64,000 bases of DNA from Sphingomonas sp. PAMC 26605 (GCF_000241485.1 NZ_JH584241.1:1663110-1727109); one strand, 5' to 3'; positions 35,587 to 46,514 are shown, numbered from the stretch's first letter. A program made the numbers and translations. Notes: generated from the letters alone by a model not told the origin.

Positions 35587-36735
35587 TCACTCCGTCCGGT
35601 GCGGGCAGATGAGATATTTCGCACCCGTCGCACGGCGATTGTACGCCGCGAACACCTCGGGCTGGAGCGCCTCGACCAGCGAGATTTCGTGCGTGTAGTG
35701 GCTTGCGAAGGTCGTGGTCAGTTCGGCGACGACGCGATCCCTCATTTGCTGGACGACGGCGGGCCCGACCTTGACGAGAAAGGGCGTCAGCAGGAAGCCG
35801 CCGAGCGCCCAGCTAAAGCCGAAGCTGTTGCGGTTGAGCGTGGTCGGCGCGACGTCGAGCCCACCATAGATATAGACCTGCTTGAACGTGTCCGAGCCGT
35901 AGCGGCTATAGGTCGTCATCCGCTTGACCGCGGCCGCCTCCATGCAGGCGAGCAATTGCCCGGCGAGCTTGCCGCCGCCGATCGCGTCGAAGGCGAGCGT
36001 CGCACCGGTCTCGACGATCATCGCGGTCAGCGTGTCGAGGAAATCGGGCTGGCTCGAATCGGCGACGTGTTGCGCGCCGATCCCGCGCAGCAATTCGGCC
36101 TGCGCCGGGCTGCGCACGACGTTGACGAGCGGGATGCCGTCCTTGAGGCAGATCTTGACGAGCATCTGCCCGAGGTTCGAGGCGGCGGCGGTGTGGATCA
36201 GCGCGGTGTGTCCTTCGCGGCGCATCACCTCGGTCATTGCCAGCGAGGTCAGCGGATTGACGAAGCACGACGCGCCGTCGGCGGGTGCGGTGCCATCGGG
36301 CAGGACCATGCAATCGGCGACGCGCAGCACGCGATATTGCGCGTACATCGCGCCGCCAAGCATCGCGACGGTCTTGCCGAGCAATGCCTGCGCCGCATCC
36401 GACGCACCCGCCTTGACGACGATGCCGGCGCCTTCGTTGCCGATCGGCATCGCTTCGTCGAGCCGCCCCGCCATCGCGCGCATTCCGCCCGGCGGCACCT
36501 CGGCGGTGACGAGCGGATGGCCGTCGCGGGTGGTCGCGGTCGCGCTGCTCATGTCGGCCGCGCCGAACAGCAGGCCGAGATCGGACGGGTTGATCGGTGT
36601 CGCCAGCACCTTGACGACGACCTGGTCGTCGCGCGGCTCGGCGATCGGTTGATCGACCAGCGTAACCTCGAGCCGCGCCTCCTTGGTGACGCGTGACACC
36701 ATTTGCAGGCCGGTGCTCGGAACGTGTTCGGTCAT
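35587..36735 (-). CDS. Zinc-type alcohol dehydrogenase/quinone oxidoreductase-like protein (MDR family)
   Basis: The 382-residue protein has the GroES-like N-terminal domain (VVVKVLATPINPSDLGLLFG) and a Rossmann domain (HTAAASNLGQMLVKICLKDGI). It lacks the catalytic and structural zinc cysteines of true alcohol dehydrogenases, which places it with quinone-oxidoreductase-like MDR enzymes that reduce alpha,beta-unsaturated carbonyls with NAD(P)H. ATG 36735 follows GGAGAGGA at good distance. It is divergent from the KaiC-like gene with a 152-base gap. The physiological substrate is unknown. Confidence 0.85.
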   Translation of the reverse strand: MTEHVPSTGLQMVSRVTKEARLEVTLVDQPIAEPRDDQVVVKVLATPINPSDLGLLFGAADMSSATATTRDGHPLVTAEVPPGGMRAMAGRLDEAMPIGNEGAGIVVKAGASDAAQALLGKTVAMLGGAMYAQYRVLRVADCMVLPDGTAPADGASCFVNPLTSLAMTEVMRREGHTALIHTAAASNLGQMLVKICLKDGIPLVNVVRSPAQAELLRGIGAQHVADSSQPDFLDTLTAMIVETGATLAFDAIGGGKLAGQLLACMEAAAVKRMTTYSRYGSDTFKQVYIYGGLDVAPTTLNRNSFGFSWALGGFLLTPFLVKVGPAVVQQMRDRVVAELTTTFASHYTHEISLVEALQPEVFAAYNRRATGAKYLICPHRTE

Positions 36736-36887
36736 GACGATATCCTCTCCTTTTGGCGCGGTTCTAGCCGTTCGGCGTCGAGCGCGCGAGTGCGAACGCG
36801 GTTTCTTCATCGCCGATCGTTTGATACGGATGCGGATAACGGCGGCGCGGGGCATAAAGCGAGGCGACGGCGGTGTAGCGAGGCCGA

Positions 36888-38363
36888 ATGAGCAATTGTG
36901 CGACTGGGGTGACGGGCCTCGACGAGATCCTGGCCGGCGGGTTGAGCCGGGGGCGCCTGTTTTTGCTCGAAGGGAGCCCCGGCACGGGGAAGACGACGAT
37001 CGCGACGCAGTTCCTGATGGCGGGCGTCGCGGCGGGCGAGCGGGTGCTCTACATCACCTTGTCCGAGACCGAGGAGGAGCTGCGCGATGGCGCCGCGTCG
37101 CACGGCTGGACGCTTCCGCCCGAACTGACCATCTATGAACTGGTGCCGCCCGAAAGCCTGCTCGACGCCGACCAGCAGCAGAGCCTGCTCTATTCCTCCG
37201 ATCTCGAGCTCGGCGAAACGACCAAGCGGATCTTCGAAGCGTTCGAGCGGATCAAGCCGTCGCGCGTCGTGCTCGACAGCCTGTCCGAGATCCGCCTGCT
37301 GGCGCAGAGCTCGCTGCGCTATCGCCGCCAGATCCTGGCGCTCAAGCATTATTTCTCCAAGGCCGACGCCACTGTGCTGATGCTCGACGACCTGACAGCC
37401 GAGATCGGCGACAAGGCGGTCCACAGCGTGGCGCATGCGGTGATCCGGCTCGAGGAGCTTTCGCCCAATTACGGGTCCGAGCGCCGACGGCTGCGCGTGC
37501 TCAAATATCGCGGTCGCAAATATCTCGGCGGTTACCATGACTTCGTCATCGATACCGGCGGGGTGCGCGCCTTTCCGCGCTTGGTCGCGGCGGTACACAA
37601 GACCGACTTCGTCCGCGAGACCGTCGGCATCGACGATCCGGCATTCAACGCGCTGGTCGGCGGCGGCTTCGAGCGTGGCGCGAGCACCTTGATCCTCGGC
37701 CCGGCGGGCACCGGCAAATCGCTGCTGACGCTCGGCTTCGTCAAGGCCGCGGTGGAGCGCGGCGAACGCGCCGCGATGTTCGTGTTCGACGAGGAATTGG
37801 GGCTGCTGTTCGAGCGCGCGATTGGCCTCGGGATCGATCTGCGCGCGATGGTCGATTCAGGCGACCTGGCGATCGAACAGATCGATGCCGCCGAACTCGC
37901 GCCCGGGGAATTTTCGGAACGCGTCCGTAGCTGCGTCGAACGCCACGCGGCGCGGACCGTCGTGGTCGACAGCCTCAACGGGTATCAGGCGGCGATGCCC
38001 GAGGAGCAGGCGCTTATCCTGCACATGCACGAGCTGCTGCAATATCTGAACCGGCAGGGGGTGATGACCTTCCTGACGGTCGCGCAGCACGGTCTGGTCG
38101 GCGACATGCGCTCGCCGGTCGATGTCACCTATCTCGCCGACACGGTGATTTTGCTGCGATATTTCGAAGCGCGCGGACGGGTCCGAAGGGCGATTTCGGT
38201 CGTTAAGAAGCGGACCGGTCCCCATGAGGATACGATTCGCGAGTTCATGATCGGCAGCGACGGCATCACCTTGGGGGAGCCGTTGACGGGCTTTCAAGGC
38301 GTATTGCGGGGCGTGCCGACACTGCTTGGGGATGCGGAAGGACTGCTGGACACAGAGGCTTGA
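36888..38363 (+). CDS. KaiC-like double-domain RecA-fold ATPase
   Basis: The 491-residue protein has two KaiC domains. The first has Walker A GSPGTGKTT (29-37), and the second has GPAGTGKS (271-278) followed by VVVDSLNGYQ. The C-terminal end (ADTVILLRYFEARGRVRRAISVVKKRTGPHEDTIREFMI) matches the KaiC CII end. By eye, the cyanobacterial phosphosites Ser431/Thr432 align with Thr and Tyr. No kaiA or kaiB lies nearby. Such proteins occur in many non-cyanobacteria and are thought to act in signalling rather than a full clock. The downstream hybrid kinase starts at or inside its 3' end, so the two probably work together. Confidence 0.88.
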   Translation: MSNCATGVTGLDEILAGGLSRGRLFLLEGSPGTGKTTIATQFLMAGVAAGERVLYITLSETEEELRDGAASHGWTLPPELTIYELVPPESLLDADQQQSLLYSSDLELGETTKRIFEAFERIKPSRVVLDSLSEIRLLAQSSLRYRRQILALKHYFSKADATVLMLDDLTAEIGDKAVHSVAHAVIRLEELSPNYGSERRRLRVLKYRGRKYLGGYHDFVIDTGGVRAFPRLVAAVHKTDFVRETVGIDDPAFNALVGGGFERGASTLILGPAGTGKSLLTLGFVKAAVERGERAAMFVFDEELGLLFERAIGLGIDLRAMVDSGDLAIEQIDAAELAPGEFSERVRSCVERHAARTVVVDSLNGYQAAMPEEQALILHMHELLQYLNRQGVMTFLTVAQHGLVGDMRSPVDVTYLADTVILLRYFEARGRVRRAISVVKKRTGPHEDTIREFMIGSDGITLGEPLTGFQGVLRGVPTLLGDAEGLLDTEA

Positions 38364-41259
38364 ACGACCGTTGAACCGTACGTTTGCAGAAGGTGCCGTG
38401 GTGCTCGCGCCACGCGGCCGCGATGGCACGATCGCGCAGGCGATGCTGGCCGAGGCCGGGTTGGCTGCGGAAACCGTGCCGGATTTGACGGCGCTCGTCA
38501 CGACGCTGCGGCGCGGCGCCGCGTTCGCGATCGTCACCGAGGAAGCATTGCGCACCGCCGATCTGCGCGACCTGGCGGCGTTTCTTGCGGACCAGCAGGA
38601 ATGGTCGGACTTTCCGTTCATCCTGCTGACCGAGCGCGGCGGCGGGCTCGAGCGCAACCCGGGCGCGGTGCGCCTGCTCGAGACGCTCGGCAACGTCACC
38701 TTTCTCGAACGGCCATTCCATCCGACCACGCTGATCAGCCTCGCGCGCGCGGCGTTGCGCGCGCGCGTGCGACAGTATCAGGCACGCGCGCGGCTCGAGG
38801 AGATCAATGACGGCCAGGCGAGCCTCAAGCTTGCGCTGTCGGCCGGCGGGCTCGGCACCTGGGCGCTGGCGCTGCCTGCGCGGACGATGACCGCGGCGCC
38901 CGAATTCAAGGCACAGTTCGGGCGTGCGGCTGACGATCAGTTCGGCCATGCCGATCTGTTCGCGGCGACGCATCCGCAAGACCGCGCGCTGCTCGAGGAT
39001 GCGCTGGCGGATTCGATCGCGACCGGGGTCGATCTCGATCTCGAAGCCCGCTGCTTCTGGCCCGACGGCTCGCTGCACTGGGTTCAGATCAATGGACGGG
39101 TCGAGCGCGACGTCGGCGGCGCGGTCGTCCGGCTCGTCGGCGTGTCGCACGAGATCACCGAGCGGCGGCTCGACGAGATCCGCCAGCGCGCGCTGCTCGA
39201 ACTGGGCGACGCGCTGCGGCACATGACCGACGGCGACAAGATGTCGTTCCTCGCGGCGCGAATCCTCGGCGAGACGATGGGGGTGAGCCGTGCCGGCTAC
39301 GGTACGATCGACCCGGTGCGCGAGACGATCACGGTCAAGCGCGACTGGAACATGCCAGGGATCGAGAGTCTCGCCGGAACGCTCCAGTTTCGTGATTACG
39401 GCTCCTATATCGAGGATCTGAAACGCGGCGATACCGCGGCGATCGCCGATGTCCGGCTCGATCCGCGGACAGCCGACGGGGCGGCCGCGCTCGAAGCAAT
39501 CTCGGCGCGCGCGTTCATCAACATGCCAATCGTCGAGAATGGCGCGTTCGTCGCGTTGCTCTATCTCAACCATGCCGATGTGCGCCCGTGGTCGGCCGAG
39601 GACCTCGCCTTCATCCGCGACGTCGCCAACCGCACGCAATCGGCAATCGAGCGGCGCAACGCCGAAACCGCACTCGCGAACCTCGCCGAAACGCTCGAGC
39701 GCGAGGTCGAGGCGCGCACGCGCGAGCGCGATCGGACGTGGCAGAATTCGCAGGATCTGCTCGGCGTGGTCGACACGCAGGGTCGGTTCATCGCGGTCAA
39801 TCCCGCCTGGACCGAAATTCTCGGTTGGTCGGCGCGTGAGATGGAGGGGCGCGCTTATGGCGCGTTCGTCCATCCCGACGACGCTGCGGCCACCGAAGCG
39901 GCGTATCGCCAGGCGCAGGTCGGGCGCCTCCACCAGTTCGAAAATCGCATGCGCCACCGCGACGGAAGCTATCGCTGGGTATCGTGGGTCGCCTCGTCGG
40001 GCGACGGGCTGGTCTATGCGAGCGGTCGCCACGTCACCGCGGAAAAGGAAGCAAGACTCGAGCTCGAAGCCGCGCAGGCGCAGTTGCGCCAGGCGCAGAA
40101 GATGGAGGCGGTCGGCCAACTGACCGGCGGCATCGCGCACGATTTCAACAATCTGCTGACCGCGATCTCTGGCAGCCTCGAGCTGATGCAGGTGCGCATC
40201 CGCCAAGGCCGCAGCGGCGACGTCGAGCGCTATGTCGCGGCGGCGCAGCAGGCGGCGAAGCGCGCCGCGGCGCTGACCCACCGGCTGCTCGCTTTCTCGC
40301 GCCGCCAGACGCTCGATCCGCGGCCGACCGACATCAACCGCCTGATCGTCAGTCTCGACGATCTGTTGCGGCGCTCGGTCGGCCCGACGATCGAACTCGA
40401 AGTGGTCGGCGCGGGCGGTTTGTGGACCACGCTGATCGATCCCAACCAGCTCGAGAATGCGCTGCTCAATCTGTGCATCAACGCACGCGACGCGATGCCC
40501 GACGGTGGGCGGATCACGATCGAGACCGCCAACAAATGGCTCGACGACAAGGGCGCGGCCGAGCGGCAATTGCCGCCGGGGCAATATGTCTCGCTATGCG
40601 TCACCGATACGGGCTCGGGGATGGACGCCGAGACGATCGAGCGCGCGTTCGACCCGTTCTTCACGACCAAGCCGCTCGGCGAGGGCACCGGGCTCGGGCT
40701 GTCGATGATCTATGGCTTCGTCCGCCAGTCGGGCGGGCAAGTGCGGATCTATTCCGAGCTCGGCCACGGCACGACGATGTGCCTCTATTTCCCGCGCGTC
40801 ATCGGCCAGGATGCGCTCGAGGATGTCACCGTATCGACCGAAGCGGCGTTGCCGCTGGCGCGTGGCGAGACGGTGCTCGTCGTCGACGACGAGGATGCGG
40901 TGCGGATGCTGGTGACCGATCTGCTCGCGGACATCGGCTGCCAGTATCTCGAGGCGGGCGACGGGCCGGCCGGGCTCGCGATTCTCGACTCGCCCGCGCG
41001 GATCGACCTGTTGATCACCGATGTCGGTCTGCCCAAGGGCATGAACGGGCGCCAGCTCGCCGATGCCGCGCGGCAGAAGCGACCCGATCTCAAGATCCTG
41101 TTCATCACCGGCTATGCCGAAAATGCGGTGATCGGCAACGGGCATCTCGATCCGGGCATGCACATCCTGACCAAGCCGTTCCCGATGGAAGTGATGAGCG
41201 CGAGAATCCGCGAGCTGCTCGGGACGGGGAGCGCGGATCCGGGTGAGTCGGCTGACTGA
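38332..41259 (+). CDS. Hybrid sensor histidine kinase with pseudo-receiver, PAS, GAF, PAS, HisKA, HATPase and receiver domains
   Basis: The protein of about 975 residues begins with a receiver-like fold (about 15-140) in which the usual acceptor region reads IVTEEAL and the Lys position reads ERPF, so it cannot be phosphorylated normally. A PAS domain (about 155-285), a GAF domain (about 290-450), a second PAS (about 475-590), HisKA with His603 ([11 protein letters not shown]), an HATPase domain ([19 protein letters not shown]) and a C-terminal receiver with Asp897 (LLITDVGLP) follow. ATG 38332 overlaps the KaiC-like gene by 32 bases; TTG 38371 is an alternative start just after its stop. No separate output regulator is adjacent. 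Confidence 0.88.
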   Translation: MRKDCWTQRLERPLNRTFAEGAVVLAPRGRDGTIAQAMLAEAGLAAETVPDLTALVTTLRRGAAFAIVTEEALRTADLRDLAAFLADQQEWSDFPFILLTERGGGLERNPGAVRLLETLGNVTFLERPFHPTTLISLARAALRARVRQYQARARLEEINDGQASLKLALSAGGLGTWALALPARTMTAAPEFKAQFGRAADDQFGHADLFAATHPQDRALLEDALADSIATGVDLDLEARCFWPDGSLHWVQINGRVERDVGGAVVRLVGVSHEITERRLDEIRQRALLELGDALRHMTDGDKMSFLAARILGETMGVSRAGYGTIDPVRETITVKRDWNMPGIESLAGTLQFRDYGSYIEDLKRGDTAAIADVRLDPRTADGAAALEAISARAFINMPIVENGAFVALLYLNHADVRPWSAEDLAFIRDVANRTQSAIERRNAETALANLAETLEREVEARTRERDRTWQNSQDLLGVVDTQGRFIAVNPAWTEILGWSAREMEGRAYGAFVHPDDAAATEAAYRQAQVGRLHQFENRMRHRDGSYRWVSWVASSGDGLVYASGRHVTAEKEARLELEAAQAQLRQAQKMEAVGQLTGGIAHDFNNLLTAISGSLELMQVRIRQGRSGDVERYVAAAQQAAKRAAALTHRLLAFSRRQTLDPRPTDINRLIVSLDDLLRRSVGPTIELEVVGAGGLWTTLIDPNQLENALLNLCINARDAMPDGGRITIETANKWLDDKGAAERQLPPGQYVSLCVTDTGSGMDAETIERAFDPFFTTKPLGEGTGLGLSMIYGFVRQSGGQVRIYSELGHGTTMCLYFPRVIGQDALEDVTVSTEAALPLARGETVLVVDDEDAVRMLVTDLLADIGCQYLEAGDGPAGLAILDSPARIDLLITDVGLPKGMNGRQLADAARQKRPDLKILFITGYAENAVIGNGHLDPGMHILTKPFPMEVMSARIRELLGTGSADPGESAD

Positions 41260-41295
41260 CTGCAAACGCGGCTTCCGGACGCAACGGCGCCCCGG

Positions 41296-41817
41296 CTAGC
41301 GCTTCAGCCGCTGCGGCAGCCCGGCGATCACGAAATCGACCTGCGACACCGCCGCCGCGACGCGCTGGTTGAGCAGGCCCGCCACGTCACGGAACCGGCG
41401 CGCCAGCGCATTGTCGGGGACGATGCCGAAACCGACCTCGTTCGAGACCAATATGATGCGTGCGCTCGTCTGCTCGAGCGTCGCGACGAGCGCCGCCGCG
41501 GCGGCATCGGTATCGGCTTCGGCGAGCAGCAGGTTCGACGCCCAGAGCGTCAGGCAATCGACCAGCAAGGTCGCGCCCGGCCGGTCGGCGGCGCTGATCG
41601 CTTCCGACAGCGCGAGCGGTGCCTCGATCGTGCGCCAGCGTCGATCGCGGTCGGCACGGTGGCGCGCGATGCGGTCGGTCATCTCGCCGTCAAAGGCCTG
41701 CGCGGTGGCGATGAAGACCAGCGCGCCGCCGCTCGCTTCGGCGACCGCCTGTGCGTGGCAGCTCTTGCCCGAGCGCGCCCCGCCGAGCACCAGCAGGCTT
41801 TTCGTAAAGGCGGGCAT
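41296..41817 (-). CDS. cobU: Bifunctional adenosylcobinamide kinase / adenosylcobinamide-phosphate guanylyltransferase
   Basis: The 173-residue protein begins with the CobU P-loop (LVLGGARSGKS, 9-19) and contains FIATAQAFDGEM, LLVDCLTLWASNLL and VSNEVGFGIVP, all standard CobU/CobP motifs. It phosphorylates adenosylcobinamide and then adds GMP from GTP, activating the corrinoid for nucleotide-loop joining by CobS. Start 41817 has AAGGA upstream; 41826 is possible. It is divergent from the cobC-type decarboxylase gene with a 45-base gap, the plus-strand half of the cobalamin cluster. Confidence 0.93.
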   Translation of the reverse strand: MPAFTKSLLVLGGARSGKSCHAQAVAEASGGALVFIATAQAFDGEMTDRIARHRADRDRRWRTIEAPLALSEAISAADRPGATLLVDCLTLWASNLLLAEADTDAAAAALVATLEQTSARIILVSNEVGFGIVPDNALARRFRDVAGLLNQRVAAAVSQVDFVIAGLPQRLKR

Positions 41818-41862
41818 CGGTGGCATCCTTATCGCGGCTTGCGCACGGCAAGCGGATTGGCG

Positions 41863-42882
41863 ATGGCATTCGGCATGCCGCAAGTCGAGAGCCAGGCCGT
41901 GTCCGCACTGACGATCCATGGCGGCCGCATCGACGCCGCGGCGGCGCGCTACCCGGATGCGCCGCGTCCGTGGCTCGATCTGTCGACCGGGATCAACCCG
42001 AACGGTTATGATTCCGCCGCGCTGATGACGGCCGACGCGTATGCGCTACCGTCGCCGAGCCGGCTGGTGGCGCTCGAGGAAGCGGCGGCGGCGGCGTTCG
42101 GGATGACCTGCGGCGCGATCGCGGCGCTGCCGGGCACCGAGATCGGGTTGCGCTTGCTCGCGACGATGGACCTGCCGCGGCCGGCGCGCGTCGTCGCGCC
42201 GAGCTATGGATCGCATGCCGCGGCGTTGCCCGACGCGACGTCGGTCGCGTGCGATGCTCTGGCCGACGCAGACTGGCGCAGCGCGCTGCTCGCCAACCCA
42301 AACAATCCCGACGGGCGCCTGGTCGCGCCCGAAACGCTGCTCGCGCTCGCGCGGTCGCGCGCCGGCGACGCATGGCTGGTGATCGACGAGGCGTTCGCCG
42401 ATTGCGTCGCGGGCACGAGCGTGCTGCCGTTGCTGCACGCCGACGACCGGGTGCTGGTGTTCCGGTCGTTCGGCAAATTCTATGGGCTGGCCGGTGTGCG
42501 GCTCGGCTTCGTCTGCGGCCCGGAGGCGATCGTTGCGCGGTATCGCGAGCGGCTGGGAAGCTGGCCGGTCTCCTCCGCCGCGATCGAGCTTGGCATCGCG
42601 GCGTATCGCGACATCGCTTGGCAGGACGCGACGCGGCGCGATCTCGTCACGGCGGCGTCCGCGCTCGACGCGGTCCTGCGGCGGCATCGGCTCGTACCGC
42701 AGGGCGATTGTCCCCTGTTCCGGCTGATCGCGACCCCCGCTGCGCCCACGTTGTTCAAGCGGCTGGCGGCGGCCGGCATCCTGACGCGCCCGTTCGACTA
42801 TGCGCCCGATTGGCTGCGGATCGGACTGCCCGACGATGCGGACGCGCTCGCCCGGCTCGACCGGGCGCTGGGCGGTGGTTGA
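41863..42882 (+). CDS. cobC: Threonine-phosphate decarboxylase for cobalamin (CobC/CobD type)
   Basis: The 339-residue protein is a fold-type I PLP enzyme of the aminotransferase I/II group, with STGINPNGY at the start, NPNNPDGR, VIDEAFADC and the Schiff-base Lys in FRSFGKFYGLAGVRLGF. In cobalamin synthesis it makes (R)-1-aminopropan-2-ol phosphate from threonine phosphate for CbiB. It is called CobC in Rhizobiales nomenclature and CobD in Salmonella. The next gene begins with GTG inside its last codons. ATG 41863 lacks a strong ribosome site, and GTG 41899 is an alternative. Confidence 0.92.
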   Translation: MAFGMPQVESQAVSALTIHGGRIDAAAARYPDAPRPWLDLSTGINPNGYDSAALMTADAYALPSPSRLVALEEAAAAAFGMTCGAIAALPGTEIGLRLLATMDLPRPARVVAPSYGSHAAALPDATSVACDALADADWRSALLANPNNPDGRLVAPETLLALARSRAGDAWLVIDEAFADCVAGTSVLPLLHADDRVLVFRSFGKFYGLAGVRLGFVCGPEAIVARYRERLGSWPVSSAAIELGIAAYRDIAWQDATRRDLVTAASALDAVLRRHRLVPQGDCPLFRLIATPAAPTLFKRLAAAGILTRPFDYAPDWLRIGLPDDADALARLDRALGGG

Positions 42883-43813
42883 GCCCGTCGCGCTCGGCGC
42901 GCTGGCGCTCGACGCGCTGCTCGGCTGGCCAAGCGGGCTCTATGCGCGGATCGGGCATCCGGTCGGGTGGTGCGCGCGGCTGATCGCAGCGTGCGAGACG
43001 GGCTGGAACGACGCCGCACGGACACCGCGCGCCCGCCGGATCGCGGGGATCCTCACGCTCGTGCTGCTGGTCGGCGCGGTCGGCGGCATCGCGTGGGGAC
43101 TGACCCTCGGGCTTCGCATCGCGCTCGGCGGCTGGGCGTGGGTCGCGGTCGCGCTGCTCGCCTGGCCGGGGCTGGCGCAGCGCAGCCTCGACGATCACGT
43201 CCGCCCGGTCGCGCACGCGCTCGAAGCGGGTGATCTCCCCGCCGCGCGGCGCAGCGTGGCGATGATCGTTGGGCGCGATACCGAGCAGCTCGACCAGGCC
43301 GGGGTCGCGCGCGCCGCGATCGAGAGTCTCGCAGAGAGCTTTTGCGACGGCGTCGTCGCGCCGTTCTTCTGGCTGTTGCTGTTCGGCTTGCCGGGGCTGT
43401 GGATCTACAAGGCGCTCAACACCGCCGACAGCATGATCGGCCATCGCGAGCCGCGCTGGGCGATGTTCGGCTGGGCGGCGGCGCGCAGCGACGATGTCGC
43501 GAACCTCGTGCCCGCACGGCTTGCCGGGGTGATCCTGTGCGCGGTCGGTGGCGGTGGCTGGGCGATGCTGTGGCGCGATGCGGGCAAGCACGCTTCGCCC
43601 AATGCCGGCTGGCCCGAGGCGGCGATGGCGGGCGTGCTCGGCGTGCGGCTTGCCGGGCCTATCGCCTATGACGGCGTGATTGCCGACAAGCCGTGGATCG
43701 GCGACGGCGCGGTGGCGATCGGCGCGCCCGAAATCCGCCGCGCGCTCACCGTCTATCGCCGGGGGTGCGCGCTGCTGTGGATCGTGGCAGGGGGTGTCGC
43801 ATGGGCGCTGTGA
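42875..43813 (+). CDS. cbiB: Adenosylcobinamide-phosphate synthase (CbiB/CobD type)
   Basis: The 312-residue membrane protein has several hydrophobic segments and the CbiB signatures [37 protein letters not shown] and [11 protein letters not shown]. It attaches aminopropanol phosphate to adenosylcobyric acid. The start GTG 42875 overlaps the decarboxylase stop by eight bases, and its own stop overlaps the cobQ start by 13, so the three plus-strand genes are translationally linked. Confidence 0.92.
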   Translation: MVEPVALGALALDALLGWPSGLYARIGHPVGWCARLIAACETGWNDAARTPRARRIAGILTLVLLVGAVGGIAWGLTLGLRIALGGWAWVAVALLAWPGLAQRSLDDHVRPVAHALEAGDLPAARRSVAMIVGRDTEQLDQAGVARAAIESLAESFCDGVVAPFFWLLLFGLPGLWIYKALNTADSMIGHREPRWAMFGWAAARSDDVANLVPARLAGVILCAVGGGGWAMLWRDAGKHASPNAGWPEAAMAGVLGVRLAGPIAYDGVIADKPWIGDGAVAIGAPEIRRALTVYRRGCALLWIVAGGVAWAL

Positions 43814-45270
43814 TGCTGCAGGGGACGGGGTCGGACGTCGGCAAGTCGGTGCTGGTCGCCGGGCTGTGCCGCGCGCTGGCCAATCGCGGACTCAGCGTCC
43901 GCCCGTTCAAGCCGCAGAACATGTCGAACAACGCCGCGGTAACTGCGGAGGGAGGCGAGATCGGCCGCGCGCAGGCGACGCAGGCGATCGCCGCGCGCGT
44001 GGCGCCGCATGTCGACATGAACCCGGTGCTGCTCAAGCCGCAGGGCGATCGCACCTCGCAGCTCGTCGTCCACGGCCAAGTGCGCGGGACGCTCGCCGCG
44101 GCGAATTGGCGCGAGGGGCGCGCGGGATTGCTCGACGACGTGCTTGCCAGCTATCGGCGTCTGCGCGCGCAGGCCGATATCGTCGTGATCGAAGGCGCTG
44201 GGAGCCCGGCGGAGATCAACCTGCGCAGCGGCGACATCGCCAATATGGGCTTCGCGCGCGCCGCCGGTGTGCCGGTGGTGCTCGTCGGCGATATCGATCG
44301 CGGCGGGGTGATCGCTTCGCTGGTGGGGACGCGTGCGGTGATCGATCCCGCCGATGCAGCGATGATCCACGGCTTTCTGGTCAACAAGTTCCGCGGCGAT
44401 CCGGCGCTGTTCGACGACGGCTATCGCGCGATCGAGACGCGCAGCGGCTGGCGCGGGTTCGGCGTCGTGCCGTGGCTGCCCGAGGCGGTCAGGTTGCCGA
44501 GCGAGGATGCGGTGATCCTCGAACGCCGCAGGGTGGGCGGCGGCGGACGGGTCGTCATCGCTTGCCCGATCACCGCGCGGATCGCCAATTTCGACGATCT
44601 CGATCCGTTGCGGCTCGAGCCCGATGTCGAACTGGTGATGGTGCCGCCGGGCCAGCCGATCCCCGATGCGGCGCTGATCGTGCTGGCGGGGTCGAAGGCG
44701 ACGATCGCCGACCTGGCGTTCGTGCGCGCACAGGGGTGGGACATCGACATCCTCGCGCATCATCGGCGTGGGCGGCCCGTGCTGGGGTTGTGCGGCGGGT
44801 ATCAGATGCTTGGGCGCGTTGTGTCCGATCCGCATGGAATCGAGGGGCCGGTCGCTTCGGTCGCGGGGCTCGGCTTGCTCGACGTCGAAACAGAGATCGG
44901 CCGTGCGAAGACCGTCGGCGCGGTTAGCGGGAGCGCGCTCGGCGCAGCGTTCGACGGCTATGAGATCCATATGGGGCGCACCACCGGCCCCGCTACCGCG
45001 CGACCGGTCGGACGGTTCGAAGACGGGCGCGCAGAGGGTGCTATGAGCGCCGACGGGTTGGTGTGCGGCAGCTATGTCCATGGGCTGCTCGGCGATGCGC
45101 GCCAGCGCGCGGCCTGGCTCGCGCGGATCGGTGTCGACGGCGCCGGGCCCGATCACCGCGCCTCGATCGATGCCGCGCTCGACGCGATCGCCGCGACGCT
45201 CGAACGGCATGTCGATGTGGATGCGCTTATCGCGCTGTCACAGACCGCGCGCGACGATCGCGAGCAATAG
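43801..45270 (+). CDS. cobQ: Cobyric acid synthase, glutamine-hydrolysing
   Basis: The 489-residue protein has an N-terminal P-loop-type domain ([19 protein letters not shown], then [13 protein letters not shown]) and a C-terminal class I glutamine amidotransferase domain. That domain has Cys331 in GLCGGYQML and His427 in SYVHGLL. It amidates four carboxylates of the corrin ring, using Gln and ATP. It is the last of three linked plus-strand genes. Its last 33 bases overlap the 3' end of the convergent cobS. Confidence 0.95.
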   Translation: MGAVMLQGTGSDVGKSVLVAGLCRALANRGLSVRPFKPQNMSNNAAVTAEGGEIGRAQATQAIAARVAPHVDMNPVLLKPQGDRTSQLVVHGQVRGTLAAANWREGRAGLLDDVLASYRRLRAQADIVVIEGAGSPAEINLRSGDIANMGFARAAGVPVVLVGDIDRGGVIASLVGTRAVIDPADAAMIHGFLVNKFRGDPALFDDGYRAIETRSGWRGFGVVPWLPEAVRLPSEDAVILERRRVGGGGRVVIACPITARIANFDDLDPLRLEPDVELVMVPPGQPIPDAALIVLAGSKATIADLAFVRAQGWDIDILAHHRRGRPVLGLCGGYQMLGRVVSDPHGIEGPVASVAGLGLLDVETEIGRAKTVGAVSGSALGAAFDGYEIHMGRTTGPATARPVGRFEDGRAEGAMSADGLVCGSYVHGLLGDARQRAAWLARIGVDGAGPDHRASIDAALDAIAATLERHVDVDALIALSQTARDDREQ

Positions 45271-45948
45271 GCCGGTCTCGACCAATTCGATCCCCGCGCC
45301 GTGGCAATCGCCGGTCACGCCGCCGATACGCCAGCGCAGCCACAGGCCGAAGCCGAGGATCAGCATCGGCGCGGCAAGCATTGCCGGCAGAGCGGCCGCC
45401 CCCGCCGTCAGCACCAGCGCCCAGCCGATCAGGTCGCGCGCCCGCACCGCGGTGGCGACGCGCGCGCCGAGCCCGTCGCGCAGCGGCGGCAGCCAGCGCG
45501 CCCAGGCGAGCGGGCCGATCCGCGCCGCGAATGGCACCAGGATGAGCGGCCACCACGCAAGCCCGACGAGCGCATGGAGCAAGACGAGCTTGGCGAGCAA
45601 CTGCAGCACGATCGTGACGACGCCGAAGCTGCCGATATGCGGATCGGCCATCACCGCGAGCAGCCGCACCCGGTCGCGATGCGCTGCGCCGAGCCCGTCG
45701 GCGAGATCGCCCAAGCCGTCGAGGTGGAGCGCGCCGGTGACGGCGACCCAGGCGATCAGTGCCGCGAGCGCGCCGAGCCACGGGTCGATCAGGCTGCCCG
45801 CCCGGCCGCTCGCGGCAACGAGTCCGCCGATCGCCAGCCCGACGATCGGATAGAACCGGATCGCCGCGGCAAAATCGGTGCCGTCGGCGACGACGCGCGG
45901 CATCGGCAGGCGCGTCAGGAAGCCGAAGGCGACGATCAACCGCTTCAC
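45238..45948 (-). CDS. cobS: Adenosylcobinamide-GDP ribazoletransferase (cobalamin synthase)
   Basis: The 236-residue integral membrane protein has several helices and the CobS motifs FLTRLPMP at the N-terminus, [22 protein letters not shown] and a late [10 protein letters not shown]. It joins adenosylcobinamide-GDP to alpha-ribazole(-phosphate), the last assembly step in the inner membrane. Its GTG overlaps the stop of the upstream phosphatase gene (GTGA). It is the last gene of the riboswitch-led minus-strand operon and converges on cobQ with a 33-base overlap. Confidence 0.94.
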   Translation of the reverse strand: MKRLIVAFGFLTRLPMPRVVADGTDFAAAIRFYPIVGLAIGGLVAASGRAGSLIDPWLGALAALIAWVAVTGALHLDGLGDLADGLGAAHRDRVRLLAVMADPHIGSFGVVTIVLQLLAKLVLLHALVGLAWWPLILVPFAARIGPLAWARWLPPLRDGLGARVATAVRARDLIGWALVLTAGAAALPAMLAAPMLILGFGLWLRWRIGGVTGDCHGAGIELVETGLLLAIVARGL

Positions 45949-46514
45949 GGCGCCAGTCCGACGATCTGCGCGACGGGATCGGCGTCGCGCCACACCCGGA
46001 GCGACAGCAAGGCGGCATAGGGCAGATCGAGCGACCAGGTCTGGGACTGCGAAAGGCCGCACAGCGTGGCGAGGGCGGCGCGCATCGCCCCGGCGTGGGT
46101 GACGACCAACGTCGGCGTGCTGATGTCGCGACAGGCCAGCGCGATGCGCGCGGTCAGGCTCGACCAGCGCTCCCCTTGCGGTGGTGGGCTGGTGTCGGGA
46201 TCGTCCCAGAAGCGCGCCAGCGCGGCCGGATCGATCATCGCCGGCGCGAGCCCGTCCCAAGCGCCGAAATCGAGTTCGCGCCAGCGCGGATCGATCGTCA
46301 CCGCCTGCCCGCGCTCGCGCCCGATCGCCTCGGCACAGGCGCGCGCGCGCGCCAGATCCGAGCTGACGATCGCCGCGACGTCGAGCCCGACGGCGCGTTT
46401 GACACAGGCCGCCAGACCCTGCTCGGTCACCGCGCTGTCGGTTCGCCCGAGCAGCGTGCCGGCGAGTTCGGGCGCGCCGTGGCGCAGCAGGTGGAGCAGC
46501 ACCGGCGCGCTCAC
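45945..46514 (-). CDS. Histidine phosphatase, alpha-ribazole phosphatase-like
   Basis: The 189-residue protein is a phosphoglycerate-mutase-type phosphatase, with catalytic His12 in LLRHGAPEL, the FGAWDGLAP segment and the second His in VTHAGAMRA. In cobalamin operons this role is removal of the phosphate from alpha-ribazole phosphate or from adenosylcobalamin phosphate (CobC in Salmonella nomenclature). It lies between cobT and cobS with GTGA overlaps on both sides, which strongly supports that job. Confidence 0.9.
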   Translation of the reverse strand: MSAPVLLHLLRHGAPELAGTLLGRTDSAVTEQGLAACVKRAVGLDVAAIVSSDLARARACAEAIGRERGQAVTIDPRWRELDFGAWDGLAPAMIDPAALARFWDDPDTSPPPQGERWSSLTARIALACRDISTPTLVVTHAGAMRAALATLCGLSQSQTWSLDLPYAALLSLRVWRDADPVAQIVGLAP

